Below, one piece after another: positions 45,742-54,109 of a DNA stretch of 64,000 nt. A program made the position numbers and the translations under genes. The notes below the pieces were generated by a model. That model saw only the letters and a list, made by a program, of their open reading frames with translations. It ran no database searches and was not told where the DNA came from. This DNA comes from JAJDNH01 sp964552395 (GTDB taxonomy: Bacteria > Acidobacteriota > Thermoanaerobaculia > Thermoanaerobaculales > Sulfomarinibacteraceae). Numbering within the stretch: the first letter of the stretch is position 1; each line of letters begins with the position of its first letter. The stretch spans positions 186,001 to 250,000 of the forward strand of contig CAZKGM010000001.1 of NCBI GenBank assembly GCA_964552395.1, given 5' to 3'.

Positions 45742-46688
45742 GAGCCGCGGGCTACCCTTCTGCGACGGTCGTCATCCCCACCTGTAACCGGCGCCACGAG
45801 CTTGCCCTCGTTCTCGAGGGGCTGCGCGAGCAGCACGTGCCGGTGGGTGCTCGCGTCGAGGTTGTGGTGGTCGACGACGGCTCGAGTGACGGGACATGGC
45901 CCTGGCTTCAGCGCCTCGCGGCAACCGGGGAGATCCGAGTCCTGCGCCAGGCCAACGCCGGCCCGGCCCGTGCCCGGAACAGGGGTGTCGAGGCTGCCCG
46001 CGGCGACATCGTCGTGTTTCTTGGCGATGACACGGTGCCTCAGCGCGGCTGGTTGCTCCACCATCTGGAGGAACACAGGCTGCACGGTTGGGACGGAGCG
46101 ATGGCGGTGCTCGGCTACACCTCCTTTCCGCCCGGTCTCGACTCGCCGTTTCTACGCTGGATCAATGAGTACGGGGCTCAGTTCGGGTACCTCCTGATCG
46201 ACGACAGCGAGCGAGTACCCTTCAACTTCTTCTACACCTCCAATGTCTCCGTGCCGAGTCGTGTTCTCGTAGAGCTCGGGGGGTTCCGGGAGGACTTCCC
46301 GGCGGCGGCGTGGGAGGACATCGAGCTCGCGTACCGTGCGACCCGTCAGGGACTCCGGGTCGCTTACCGTCCGCGAGCTCGAGTCCTTCACCTCCACCGT
46401 ATCCGCCCGCAGACGTTTCGTCTCCGGCAGAAGACTTCAGGGCGGTCGGCGGCGATCTTCGCAGAGCTACATCCGGAGCTGGCCGAGTTCCTCGGTGTGA
46501 ACCTTCTGCCGAGCGGCTTGCGCTCGCGGCTCGTGCCGCGCGTGCTGCTGGCGCTCGGGACGGCGGTCGCGGATCGTTTGCCGGGGATCGTCCCTGGGGG
46601 ATGGTTCCGGCGGGATCTCGATGCCGCATACCTACAAGGACTGGCAGAGGGCCTGCGATTGGCCCGGACTCGTCATGAGGGATCGTAG
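45738..46688 (+). CDS. Family 2 glycosyltransferase
   Basis: 316 residues. GT2: VVIPTCNRRHELALVL, VVVDDGSSDGTW, ARNRGVEAARGDIVVFLGDD (DxD-like), then a segment WEDIELAYRATRQG. No membrane segment. Nucleotide-sugar donor, acceptor unknown. Overlaps alr by 4 bp, so co-translated; may act on envelope polymers. Confidence 0.9.
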   Translation: MRAAGYPSATVVIPTCNRRHELALVLEGLREQHVPVGARVEVVVVDDGSSDGTWPWLQRLAATGEIRVLRQANAGPARARNRGVEAARGDIVVFLGDDTVPQRGWLLHHLEEHRLHGWDGAMAVLGYTSFPPGLDSPFLRWINEYGAQFGYLLIDDSERVPFNFFYTSNVSVPSRVLVELGGFREDFPAAAWEDIELAYRATRQGLRVAYRPRARVLHLHRIRPQTFRLRQKTSGRSAAIFAELHPELAEFLGVNLLPSGLRSRLVPRVLLALGTAVADRLPGIVPGGWFRRDLDAAYLQGLAEGLRLARTRHEGS

Positions 46689-46820
46689 CGAGACCCGCGA
46701 GGAACGAGGGGCACGGCTATGGATGGCGTGTCGCCGGCAGCAGCAGATCAGGATTGAATGGTCCAGGCTCGAGGCCGGGCGAGGTGTGTCAGGTAAAGGA
46801 GGAGCTGGCGTCCGAAGGGG

Positions 46821-46849
46821 TAGACAAATACCGACACAGGGTCTATAAT
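46821..46849 (+). promoter_or_regulatory. Strong sigma-70-type promoter of the small RNA gene
   Basis: TAGACA (46821-46826), 17 bp, TATAAT (46844-46849), a perfect -10 and 5/6 -35. Transcription should begin near 46856. Confidence 0.75.
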
Positions 46850-46855
46850 GACTGC

Positions 46856-47027
46856 GAACGATAGCCAGGGAGGGATCCGGGAAGGCTTGCCACCTTGTGC
46901 CTGCCTATAAAGGCTTACCATAACTAGCCAACCCTAAGACCAACCTTTAAGATCCTTCCTATCGAGCTTAACCGCCCCTTCCGACTTCGTTCTCAACGCC
47001 CGGCCACACGGCCGGGCGTCATCTATT
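46856..47027 (+). ncRNA. Putative independent small RNA, about 170 nt
   Basis: Between a near-consensus promoter and an intrinsic terminator there is no ORF with a plausible start. The 5' CGATAG (46859-46864) can pair with CTATCG (46959-46964), and AGGGATC (46870-46876) with GATCCTT (46951-46957) around a 70-nt inner region that holds near-repeats AAGGCTTGCCA and AAGGCTTACCA. I cannot match it to 6S, SRP, RNase P or tmRNA from conserved sequence. Confidence 0.6.
46997..47018 (+). terminator. Intrinsic-type terminator of the small RNA gene
   Basis: CGCCCGGCC (46997-47005), loop ACAC, GGCCGGGCG (47010-47018): a perfect 9-bp stem, followed by TCATCTATT. Strong hairpin, modest T content. Confidence 0.7.
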
Positions 47028-47295
47028 CCGGATGAGCGATCTTGGTTAGCCCGCATGACTCACTCGCAATCTACTGCGACCGGCAATACGCCAGCCATCG
47101 CCGTGCTCTTCGCGTCTCGGTGTCCTCAACATACCCTCAAGTGGACCACGCCCCACCCGACACATACCCCGCGGCCCCCTCCCTCCACTTGCACCGCCCA
47201 CCCCCGCGGGTTTGCCTGCGGCACCTCGACGCTCAGAACCCAGCACTGACAGGCGTCTCGCCGGTCTCGCTACGATCACTCATGAATAATGCGGG
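47028..47295. other. Intergenic stretch, no gene seen
   Basis: 268 bp, C-rich on the plus strand, between the small RNA gene and the end of the YqgE gene. Short frames exist here but lack ribosome sites and look compositionally unlike the genes around. No repeat or hairpin stood out. Confidence 0.4.
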
Positions 47296-47877
47296 TTAGC
47301 TCGGCGAGCTGGAGCCCAGGTCGACGAGGGTCCCGGGATCGACACCTATCGAGTGCAGGGCCTGGGTCCACCGGTCGGGGAACGGAACCTGGAAGATCAA
47401 CGACCTGTCGACGGGTGCCACGAGCCACGAGTTCTCCTCAATCTCCTTCTCGAGCTGGCCAGGAGCCCAACCTGAGTAACCGAGAATGAGGTGGTAAGGA
47501 CCCTCGATCTGCCTCTGGCTGAGCCTGGTCAGCGTTTCGGTATCACCGGAGACAGCGACAGTACCGTCAATCACGAGCAGGCTCTCATCATATTCGGTGG
47601 TGGACGGGCAGAAGACCACGAAGCCGTGGGATGGCTCGACTGGGCCCCCACTGAGGACCTCAGGGTACGAGCCCGAGCCGGGGTCGGCCTCCTGGCCGAG
47701 CTCCTGCAGGACGTCCGCCATGTCGAGGTCAGTGGGGCGGTTGATGATGAGGCCGAATGCTCCCTCTTCGCGAGAATGAACACCGAGGAGCACGACGCTG
47801 TGCCAGAAGTTGGGGTCGGCCAACGTCGGCATGGCAATCAGCAGCTGCCCGGCAAGAGACGTGGTCTGGACCTCCAT
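47296..47877 (-). CDS. YqgE/AlgH family protein
   Basis: 193 residues from ATG 47877. Family features: LAGQLLIAMPTLADPNFWHSV (start cut at 20), LLGVHSREEGAFGLIINRP, SGGPVEPSHGF and LILGYSGWAPGQLEKEI. YqgE proteins have a beta-rich fold; proposed as regulators (AlgH) but the biochemical role is unknown. TACGAT lies 6 nt before the ATG on the minus strand, giving a likely leaderless message, and fixes this start over the open frame to 48090. Confidence 0.9.
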   Translation of the reverse strand: MEVQTTSLAGQLLIAMPTLADPNFWHSVVLLGVHSREEGAFGLIINRPTDLDMADVLQELGQEADPGSGSYPEVLSGGPVEPSHGFVVFCPSTTEYDESLLVIDGTVAVSGDTETLTRLSQRQIEGPYHLILGYSGWAPGQLEKEIEENSWLVAPVDRSLIFQVPFPDRWTQALHSIGVDPGTLVDLGSSSPS

Positions 47878-47883
47878 GCTCGT

Positions 47884-47889
47884 ATCGTA
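47884..47889 (-). promoter_or_regulatory. Leaderless -10 box for YqgE gene
   Basis: Minus-strand TACGAT (47889-47884), 6 nt, then the ATG at 47877. Confidence 0.5.
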
Positions 47890-47941
47890 ACGCTGACACT
47901 CGGCCCTGACAATGACAGCTATACGAGAGCCCCGGCAGTTG

Positions 47942-49297
47942 TCACTCGAGATCGGCGAAGTACCCGGTGAGGTCGGCTCGCGCCTCGCCGGTCTCGAGAG
48001 CCGTTCTCGCGACCGCCCGCGCCACGGCGCGGTGGACCTCCCGGTCGAGGGGGCTTGGCACGATCTGGTGGTCGGGCGTCGAGTCGGCAATGGCTCTTGC
48101 CGCAGCGAGGTACATTTCGGTCGTCAACCGGCGGACGTTGGCGTCGACGGCACCGCGCAGGATGCCCGGAAAACCCAGTACGTTGTTGACGACCTTGCCG
48201 TCAGCCGCGAACGCTGCTCCGGCCTCGAGAGCTTGCTCGGGCTCGATCTCAGGAACCGGGTTCGAGAGCGCGAGGATGATCTGGCCACGGCGCACCCATT
48301 CCGGCCGGATCAGGCCGGCGGCGCCGGTGGTTGCGATCACAACATCGGACTTCGCCATGATCTCCTCGAGAGTGGATGCCGTTCCCCCATAGAGCTGGAG
48401 GCGCTCCACGGCAGCCTGGTCGAGGTCGGTGCCGAGCACGGGGCGGCTGCTCTGGTGCATGAGCATGCGGGAGATGGCGAGACCGGCGGCACCCAGGCCT
48501 ACCTGCCCGATCTGTACCCGGTCGAGGGACTGGTCCACCGCTTTGAGAGCGTTGAGCAGGGCGGCGGTCACCACCACGCCCGTGCCGTGCTGGTCATCGT
48601 GCATGACCGGCCGATCGAGACGCTCAATGAGCTGCTCTTCGATCGTGAAGCAGCGCGGGCCGGAGATGTCCTCGAGCTGGATCGCGGCAAAGGTCGGCGC
48701 TATTGCCTGCACAACGCGGACGATCTCGGATGGGTCGGTCGTGTCGAGCAAGATCGGGATTCCGGAGAGGCCGACCAGAGACTCCAGCAGGGCCGCCTTC
48801 CCTTCCATCACCGGCATGCTGGCAACAGCCCCGATGTTCCCCAAACCGAGCACGGCGGTACCGTCGGTGACGATGGCGACGAGATGGCCGATCGCGGTGT
48901 AACGACGGGCGACCTCCGGTTGCCGCTGGATCAAGCGGCACACCTCGGCGACACCCGGCGTGTAGATGCGGCGAAGGTCGCGCAGGGTGTCGATCGGGTA
49001 GCGGCTGCGAACGGCAATTTTCCCCCCCTGGTGCAGCTCGAGGACGTCATCCCGAACCTCGATCAGCTCGCTGCCAGGCGTGCCGCCGGCGACCTCGACC
49101 ACGCGCTCGAGCTGCTCGTGGGTGTCAACGTAGACGACGATGTCCCGGACCACGTGCTCGTGGTCCATTCTCACCAGGGAGATCTCGCCGACAAACGTGC
49201 CCAGCTCGCCGAGGGCGACCAGCAGGCAGCCGAGATTGCCCGGCGTCTGCACGTTGCGGACACGGATCGTCCGCATAATGTTGTGCTCTGTCCACAT
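47942..49297 (-). CDS. Malic enzyme with N-terminal ACT domain
   Basis: 451 residues from ATG 49297 (GGAG upstream). Residues about 8-85 form an ACT-type regulatory domain (TIRVRNVQTPGNLGCLLVAL, cut at 20; then VVRDIVVYVDTHEQLERVV). The enzyme follows: YTPGVAEVCRLI, VTDGTAVLGLGNIGAVA, EDISGPRCF, HDDQHGTGVVV, QVGLGAAGLAIS (NAD(P) fold) and ALSNPVPEIEP. Oxidative decarboxylation of malate to pyruvate with NAD(P). The ACT domain suggests amino-acid or metabolite control. Confidence 0.92.
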   Translation of the reverse strand: MWTEHNIMRTIRVRNVQTPGNLGCLLVALGELGTFVGEISLVRMDHEHVVRDIVVYVDTHEQLERVVEVAGGTPGSELIEVRDDVLELHQGGKIAVRSRYPIDTLRDLRRIYTPGVAEVCRLIQRQPEVARRYTAIGHLVAIVTDGTAVLGLGNIGAVASMPVMEGKAALLESLVGLSGIPILLDTTDPSEIVRVVQAIAPTFAAIQLEDISGPRCFTIEEQLIERLDRPVMHDDQHGTGVVVTAALLNALKAVDQSLDRVQIGQVGLGAAGLAISRMLMHQSSRPVLGTDLDQAAVERLQLYGGTASTLEEIMAKSDVVIATTGAAGLIRPEWVRRGQIILALSNPVPEIEPEQALEAGAAFAADGKVVNNVLGFPGILRGAVDANVRRLTTEMYLAAARAIADSTPDHQIVPSPLDREVHRAVARAVARTALETGEARADLTGYFADLE

Positions 49298-49349
49298 GGG
49301 GGCGCTCCTTTCCCGGCCTTCCACATTCTACCTTCGCGGGCGGCGGCGC

Positions 49350-49355
49350 TATCAT
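49350..49355 (+). promoter_or_regulatory. Leaderless -10 box
   Basis: TATCAT, 6 nt, ATG at 49362. No Shine-Dalgarno is present. Confidence 0.5.
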
Positions 49356-49361
49356 ACGAAC

Positions 49362-49805
49362 ATGAGCGGCAACAGCGGCGAGCCGGATGTGGTCGTAAGA
49401 TCTCCACGGCACCCTCTTGCCAAGGAGATCGAGGACAAGCTTCGGGCCGAGCTCAAGGCGTGTCCGGACGTAGCGTTCGCACACCTCGCCGAGGTCAAGG
49501 TCGAGGGTCATGCTGAAGCGGATCTGACGTTGTTCGTGTGGCTGCTACCGCAGGCGCTGCGGACTCTCAGGGGCGCCCTCAACCTCGTTTGTGACACGGT
49601 TGCCCGCGTTCTGCCGGACGGCCGTCACCTGGACGTGGTCATTCTGAACTCCGCGCCCGAGCTTCTGGAGCAGGTCGAGGCCGCCGACTGCCTGCTGGTC
49701 GACTGCAACGCGGAGGAGCGGCGCCGGGCGCGAGCTGCCGCAGCCACTCCGACCGCCGACCCGGTCCCGCAACGTGGCCCGTGGTGGTGGCCCTTCGGGC
49801 GGTAG
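49362..49805 (+). CDS. Small protein of unknown function
   Basis: 147 residues from ATG 49362, divergent from malic enzyme. Contains HPLAKEIEDKLRAELKAC, then a beta-alpha segment (HLAEVKVEGHAEADLTLFVW) and LDVVILNSAPELLEQVE. The end is Ala/Pro/Arg-rich and finishes WWWPFGR. I recognise no family. No signal or membrane segment. Confidence 0.6.
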   Translation: MSGNSGEPDVVVRSPRHPLAKEIEDKLRAELKACPDVAFAHLAEVKVEGHAEADLTLFVWLLPQALRTLRGALNLVCDTVARVLPDGRHLDVVILNSAPELLEQVEAADCLLVDCNAEERRRARAAAATPTADPVPQRGPWWWPFGR

Positions 49806-49867
49806 CGACCCTCTTTGAGGGAGGGCCTTCCAAGTGAGTCGAGTTTCGGCTGAGCCTATGCGGGACT

Positions 49868-50260
49868 CTAGCCGTACCGCTTCTTTTGCCGCTTGCTCCA
49901 GCCGTCCGAGCGGAGATAGAGGGGCTCGAGGTTGTTCAGGCAGTAGCGCGCAATGACGTCGGAGGCATCGAAACGGTAGACGTTGAGGGCGAGGTCCTCA
50001 GGGAGCAACAATTGCACCTCATCGACGAGCCTCAAGAACTCCTCGCCTCGTCGTGACAGCCAGCGCTCCCGTGTCGCGATCGCCATCGCCGGATGCTCCT
50101 CTTCTCCCTCAGCTTCGATCGCGAACAGGTAGACCGCTTCGATTTCCTCCTCCCGATGGGCGAAGTCACGAAGTCGTTCGAGGAAGTCCTGCCGAAGGTG
50201 TATCTCATCGATGTGCTTGAGCTTCACCCGTGTTCCCGAGTGGATCTTGATCTCTTCCAC
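49868..50260 (-). CDS. Small soluble protein, unknown (SseB C-terminal-like?)
   Basis: 130 residues; the GTG at 50260 has a perfect GGGGAGG 5 nt before, better than earlier starts in the frame. Alpha/beta, with LRDFAHREEEIEAVYLFAIE and VQLLLPEDLALNVYRFDASD. The last part faintly resembles the SseB C-terminal domain; this is weak. Converges on the preceding small gene. Confidence 0.6.
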   Translation of the reverse strand: MEEIKIHSGTRVKLKHIDEIHLRQDFLERLRDFAHREEEIEAVYLFAIEAEGEEEHPAMAIATRERWLSRRGEEFLRLVDEVQLLLPEDLALNVYRFDASDVIARYCLNNLEPLYLRSDGWSKRQKKRYG

Positions 50261-50377
50261 GTTGGCCTCCCCGGCCCGGCGATGACCCATCCTATCGTGG
50301 TCGGTTGGCGAAGTCGAGGAACCCGGGCGGTGCCGGGGCAGCAGACGCATGCGCGGGTCGTCTTGCCACCGGGGTGC

Positions 50378-50383
50378 TACCAT
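50378..50383 (+). promoter_or_regulatory. Leaderless -10 box for the nucleosidase-like gene
   Basis: TACCAT, 5 nt, then GTG at 50389. The spacing is 1 nt shorter than at the other seven sites. Confidence 0.4.
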
Positions 50384-50388
50384 GCCGC

Positions 50389-51126
50389 GTGGCGGGATGG
50401 GAGTTGACTGAGAGCGTTATTGTTATCGCCGCCCATGCCTTCGAGGCGCGCGGTGCCGCAGCGGTCGGACGCGGGATGAGCAAGGAGCCCTGGGGGCGCT
50501 GGACGTTGTACCGGGGCGAGATGTGGGACCTGCCGTTGGCCGTGATCCGTTGCGGACCGGGGAAGGTGACGGCGGCCGCCGCAGCCCAGGCTGCCGTCCA
50601 GTACCTCGACCCGATGATGCTACTGAGCTTTGGCGTCGCCGGCTGTCCAGATCCCAAGGTCGCTCTCGGTTCGCTGGTGGTCGCTTCCTCCGTGGTGGAT
50701 GTGGCCCTGACCCAGCTCGGCGACCTACCGGTGACGATCCCGACGCGCTTTGAACCCGATGCTCTTCTCACGCGCTGTCTTCTGATGGTGCCGGGAACCC
50801 GCTCGCTGCCGCTGCTGTGTTGGGAAGGTCAGGTAGCGTCGCCGGTGCGACGGCCGCCTGGTCTGGAGCCGGGCCGACTGGCGGCTGTGGACTGGGAAAG
50901 CGCGGCGGTTGCCCAGGTTGCACAGATGTGGGACCTGCCGTGGGCGGCCGTCAAGATCATCTCGGACCACGGCGAGGATGAGCGGCTGCGACTGCTTGCC
51001 CTCGCTGCGCGTCGGCCTCTACAATGGGCCGGAGAGGTCGTCCGCCGAGCTTGTGGAAGATACGTCGCCGAGAGGGTCTCGACTCAAGAGGTCGAGCTCC
51101 CGAAGGAGCAGAAGCATGAGGATTGA
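50389..51126 (+). CDS. Nucleoside phosphorylase/MTA-SAH nucleosidase-like protein
   Basis: 245 residues from GTG 50389 (MAGWELTESVIVIAAHAF). PNP_UDP_1 fold: VIRCGPGKVTAAAAAQ, LSFGVAGCPDP, and DWESAAVAQVA followed by VKIISDHGEDE where the nucleoside-binding Glu and catalytic Asp sit. Probably hydrolyses or phosphorolyses a nucleoside or related compound; substrate uncertain. Overlaps the STAS gene by 11 bp. Confidence 0.8.
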   Translation: MAGWELTESVIVIAAHAFEARGAAAVGRGMSKEPWGRWTLYRGEMWDLPLAVIRCGPGKVTAAAAAQAAVQYLDPMMLLSFGVAGCPDPKVALGSLVVASSVVDVALTQLGDLPVTIPTRFEPDALLTRCLLMVPGTRSLPLLCWEGQVASPVRRPPGLEPGRLAAVDWESAAVAQVAQMWDLPWAAVKIISDHGEDERLRLLALAARRPLQWAGEVVRRACGRYVAERVSTQEVELPKEQKHED

Positions 51127-51460
51127 GCGGCGGGAGGACGGGTCGGTCACCGTTCTCACGATCGAAGGTGTTATCAAGCTCGGCGAGTCCGCAACCACGT
51201 TCTCTCGCTACCTGGAGGGTCTCCTCGAGGAAGGCATCCAGTCGGTTGTGATCGATCTGGCCGGAATCGATTATGTCGACTCTACCGGCCTCGGTGAGCT
51301 GGTCGGCTACCTGCAGAAGTACACCGAACGCGGGCGGCGGCTCGGGCTGCTCAACCCGCAGAGCAGGATACTCAACCTCCTCAAGCTCACGCAGCTGGAT
51401 GAGACCTTCCCGATCTTTGACAGCCTTGAGCAGGCTGTCGAGGAGATGGGCGGGTCCTGA
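51116..51460 (+). CDS. STAS domain anti-sigma factor antagonist
   Basis: 114 residues; ATG 51116 with AAGGAG 7 nt upstream. STAS fold with the phosphorylatable Ser in YVDSTGLGELVG and VLTIEGVIKLGESA before it. Binds or competes for an anti-sigma factor/kinase; none is encoded nearby. Translated with the nucleosidase-like gene. Confidence 0.9.
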   Translation: MRIERREDGSVTVLTIEGVIKLGESATTFSRYLEGLLEEGIQSVVIDLAGIDYVDSTGLGELVGYLQKYTERGRRLGLLNPQSRILNLLKLTQLDETFPIFDSLEQAVEEMGGS

Positions 51461-51632
51461 GCCGGTTCCCGCGGCTCCGAGTGGGGTCATGGGCTTGACC
51501 GGCCGTCACCCGCCTCCCTGGCGGTCGGCAGTGAAGCCGGTGTGCCTCGGAGATATTTCATTTGACGTGCGTGGATGGGAGGGAGCCCGGGAACGAGCGC
51601 TCGGTTGCCGAGAGGTTGGCGAGGTGGGATGG

Positions 51633-51723
<91 letters not shown>

Positions 51724-51844
51724 ACGCGCGCAGGAATACTAGCATCGACGGGAGTCGTGTCAACCCTGGAAAGCCTGGCGGAGACGGCCATGAGCGGCCG
51801 TCTACCGTACGCTGACCCGGGGTCGAGAGGAAGAGGTCGGAGCT

Positions 51845-54076
51845 GTGCACAACGAAGCCACGGATCATGGACGTCAGCCAGGCGCAGGAGAGGTTCTCCA
51901 GGCTGTCAAGGAACGCCGTTCACGCGGGATGACCCTGAGTCAACTGGTCGCTCACTTCGCGCGCGGCGGTGAGGGCGAGAGAAGCTCACTGCGGCGCGCT
52001 CTCCGCCACGTCTTGCGGGACCTCGAGAGATCGGGGAAGGTCGTGCTCGGACGTGGCAAGCGGTACGTGACTCCGGAAGAGGCGAACCTCGTGGTCGGGC
52101 GGCTGGCGCTCGACGGTCGCGGCGGCGCCACTCTCAGACCAGAGGCCGGTGCGGTGGAACCGGTACTGATCTCGCGCGCCGGCCTGCGCGGTGCCATCGA
52201 CGGCGACCTCGTCGTGGTGAAGCGGGAGCGGCCTCGCCAGCGCGCCCGCCAGCTCGGGCTGTGGGAAGGCGTTGTCATCCGGGTCGTGGAGCGTGGACGC
52301 CGCTCGGTGGTCGGACGCTGGGTGTCGGGAGAAGGGAGGCCTCACGTCCGAGCCCTCAGTCGCGGCGTCGCGTTCCCGATCTTCGTGACCGGGAACCGTG
52401 CCGAGCGGCAGCCGCGCGATGGGGAGTTGGTCGTCGTGTCTCTGGACTCGGTGACCGAGAGTACGGGGCGCGCCCGAGGCGCGCTCCTCGAGCTGCTCGG
52501 CGTGCCGGGCGAGCCCGGAGTCGAGGAGCGGGCGGCGATCCGGCTGCACGAGATCCCGGACGAGTTTGCCCGGGAAGCCCTAGCCGAGGCCGAGCATCTA
52601 CAGCTCGATCTCCCCGCGGGTGCCCAAGCAGCCAGGTCCGATCTCCGCGATCGTCCGGCGATCACGATAGACGGCGAAACTGCCCGCGACTTCGACGACG
52701 CCGTCAGCGCCTTCAAGGAGGGGAACGGGATCGTCGTCGAAGTGCACATTGCTGACGTCAGCCACTACGTTGTCGAGGGGAGTGCCCTGGACGCCGCGGC
52801 CCGCAGCCGCGGCACGAGCGTCTACTTCCCCGGCCGCTGCGTCCCCATGCTGCCGGAACGGTTGTCGAACGACCTTTGCTCGCTGCGCGAAGGGGTGGAC
52901 CGCCTGACCTTCACGGTCCGCTTCCGGGTCGAGGCCGACGGCACAGTAGGCAACTGGGGCGCGACGAGCTCGGTGATCCAGTCGCGGCGCCGGTGCACGT
53001 ACGCTGAGGTTGCCGAGTGGCTGGAGCTGACGCCGGCGAAGTGGCCGCGGCAGACTGGCACGTTTGCCGAGTCGCTGCGGCTGCTCGCCGAGGCGGCCGA
53101 TCGGCTCGGCCGGCGACGGCAGGCACGCGGAAGCCTCGACTTCGACCTTGCAGAGGCCGAGGTGAGGCTCGACGCAGCGGGCCACGTCGTGGGGATCCAT
53201 GAGGCGGAGAGAACTCGGGCTCACCGCCTGATCGAAGAGCTGATGGTGGCGGCCAACGAGTGCGTGGCACGAACGCTCATGGCGGCGGATCAGCCCGCCC
53301 TGTACCGCGTCCACGTGGACCCGCCCCACGACAAGCTCGAGGAGCTTGAATCGGTTCTCGCCGGTCTCGGCTTGCGTCTCGAAGGGGAAGAGGGACGGGT
53401 GCAGGCGGCTCACTTGCAGTCCGTCTTGAAGGAAGTCGAGGGAACGCCGCACGAGCGGCTCGTCTCCTACCTGGTTTTGAGGACTCTGGCGAGGGCGGAA
53501 TACAGCCCGCAGCCCCTTGGACATTACGCCCTGGCCACGGGCAGCTACCTCCACTTCACCAGCCCCATCAGGAGGTACCCCGATCTCGTGGTCCACCGGG
53601 TGCTTCGACGCTTGCAGCGAGAGGGTAGGGCGCTCGACAACGGTGAACGGCGGGAAGTCGAGGAGGATCTCCAGCGACTGGCGGTGTCGTGCTCGGCCGC
53701 CGAGCGCCGGGCCGAAGATGCCGAGCGGATGGTTGTTCACTGGAAGAAGGTCCTGTTTCTGCGCGACCGGGTCGGCGAGGAGTTTGCGGCGCACGTCACC
53801 GGTGTCACCGACTTCGGACTCTTCGTTCAGGTCGACGAGGTCCAGGTCGACGGGCTGGTTCACATCTCGGAGCTCGTCGACGACTTCTACGCCTTCGATT
53901 CCGGGCGGCACGCGCTCGTCGGCGAACGGTCGGGGAGGACCTGGAGGCTGGGAGATTCCGTCAAGGTGCGCCTGCAGCGTGTCAACCTGGACGCGATGCA
54001 GCTCGACTTCATCCCGGTCGGCCTGAAGCCGGATGCGTACGCCGCCCGCCGCGGGGCGCGCCGCCGTCGCCGCTAG
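51845..54076 (+). CDS. rnr: Ribonuclease R
   Basis: 743 residues, GTG start at 51845 with GGAG close by. Helical/winged N-terminus, OB-type cold-shock domains (to about 240), then the RNB catalytic core: RDFDDAVSAF with its Asp series, ADVSHYVVEGS, LPERLSNDLCSL, YSPQPLGHYALATGSYLHFT (cut at 20) and SPIRRYPDLVVHR. A C-terminal S1 domain (GVTDFGLFVQVDEVQVDGL) and a basic tail (RRGARRRRR) end it. Processive 3'-5' exoribonuclease. Confidence 0.95.
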   Translation: MHNEATDHGRQPGAGEVLQAVKERRSRGMTLSQLVAHFARGGEGERSSLRRALRHVLRDLERSGKVVLGRGKRYVTPEEANLVVGRLALDGRGGATLRPEAGAVEPVLISRAGLRGAIDGDLVVVKRERPRQRARQLGLWEGVVIRVVERGRRSVVGRWVSGEGRPHVRALSRGVAFPIFVTGNRAERQPRDGELVVVSLDSVTESTGRARGALLELLGVPGEPGVEERAAIRLHEIPDEFAREALAEAEHLQLDLPAGAQAARSDLRDRPAITIDGETARDFDDAVSAFKEGNGIVVEVHIADVSHYVVEGSALDAAARSRGTSVYFPGRCVPMLPERLSNDLCSLREGVDRLTFTVRFRVEADGTVGNWGATSSVIQSRRRCTYAEVAEWLELTPAKWPRQTGTFAESLRLLAEAADRLGRRRQARGSLDFDLAEAEVRLDAAGHVVGIHEAERTRAHRLIEELMVAANECVARTLMAADQPALYRVHVDPPHDKLEELESVLAGLGLRLEGEEGRVQAAHLQSVLKEVEGTPHERLVSYLVLRTLARAEYSPQPLGHYALATGSYLHFTSPIRRYPDLVVHRVLRRLQREGRALDNGERREVEEDLQRLAVSCSAAERRAEDAERMVVHWKKVLFLRDRVGEEFAAHVTGVTDFGLFVQVDEVQVDGLVHISELVDDFYAFDSGRHALVGERSGRTWRLGDSVKVRLQRVNLDAMQLDFIPVGLKPDAYAARRGARRRRR

Positions 54077-54109
54077 GCGGAGACGAGCCCCGCTGACAGA
54101 ACACGATCG

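Noticed and set aside
46856..47027. tmRNA, SRP RNA or RNase P RNA
   Set aside because: None of the universally conserved sequence blocks of these RNAs could be found; 6S RNA is not excluded.
47042..47299. Three short overlapping ORFs after the small RNA gene
   Set aside because: No ribosome site, no similarity between frames and known proteins, C-rich composition.
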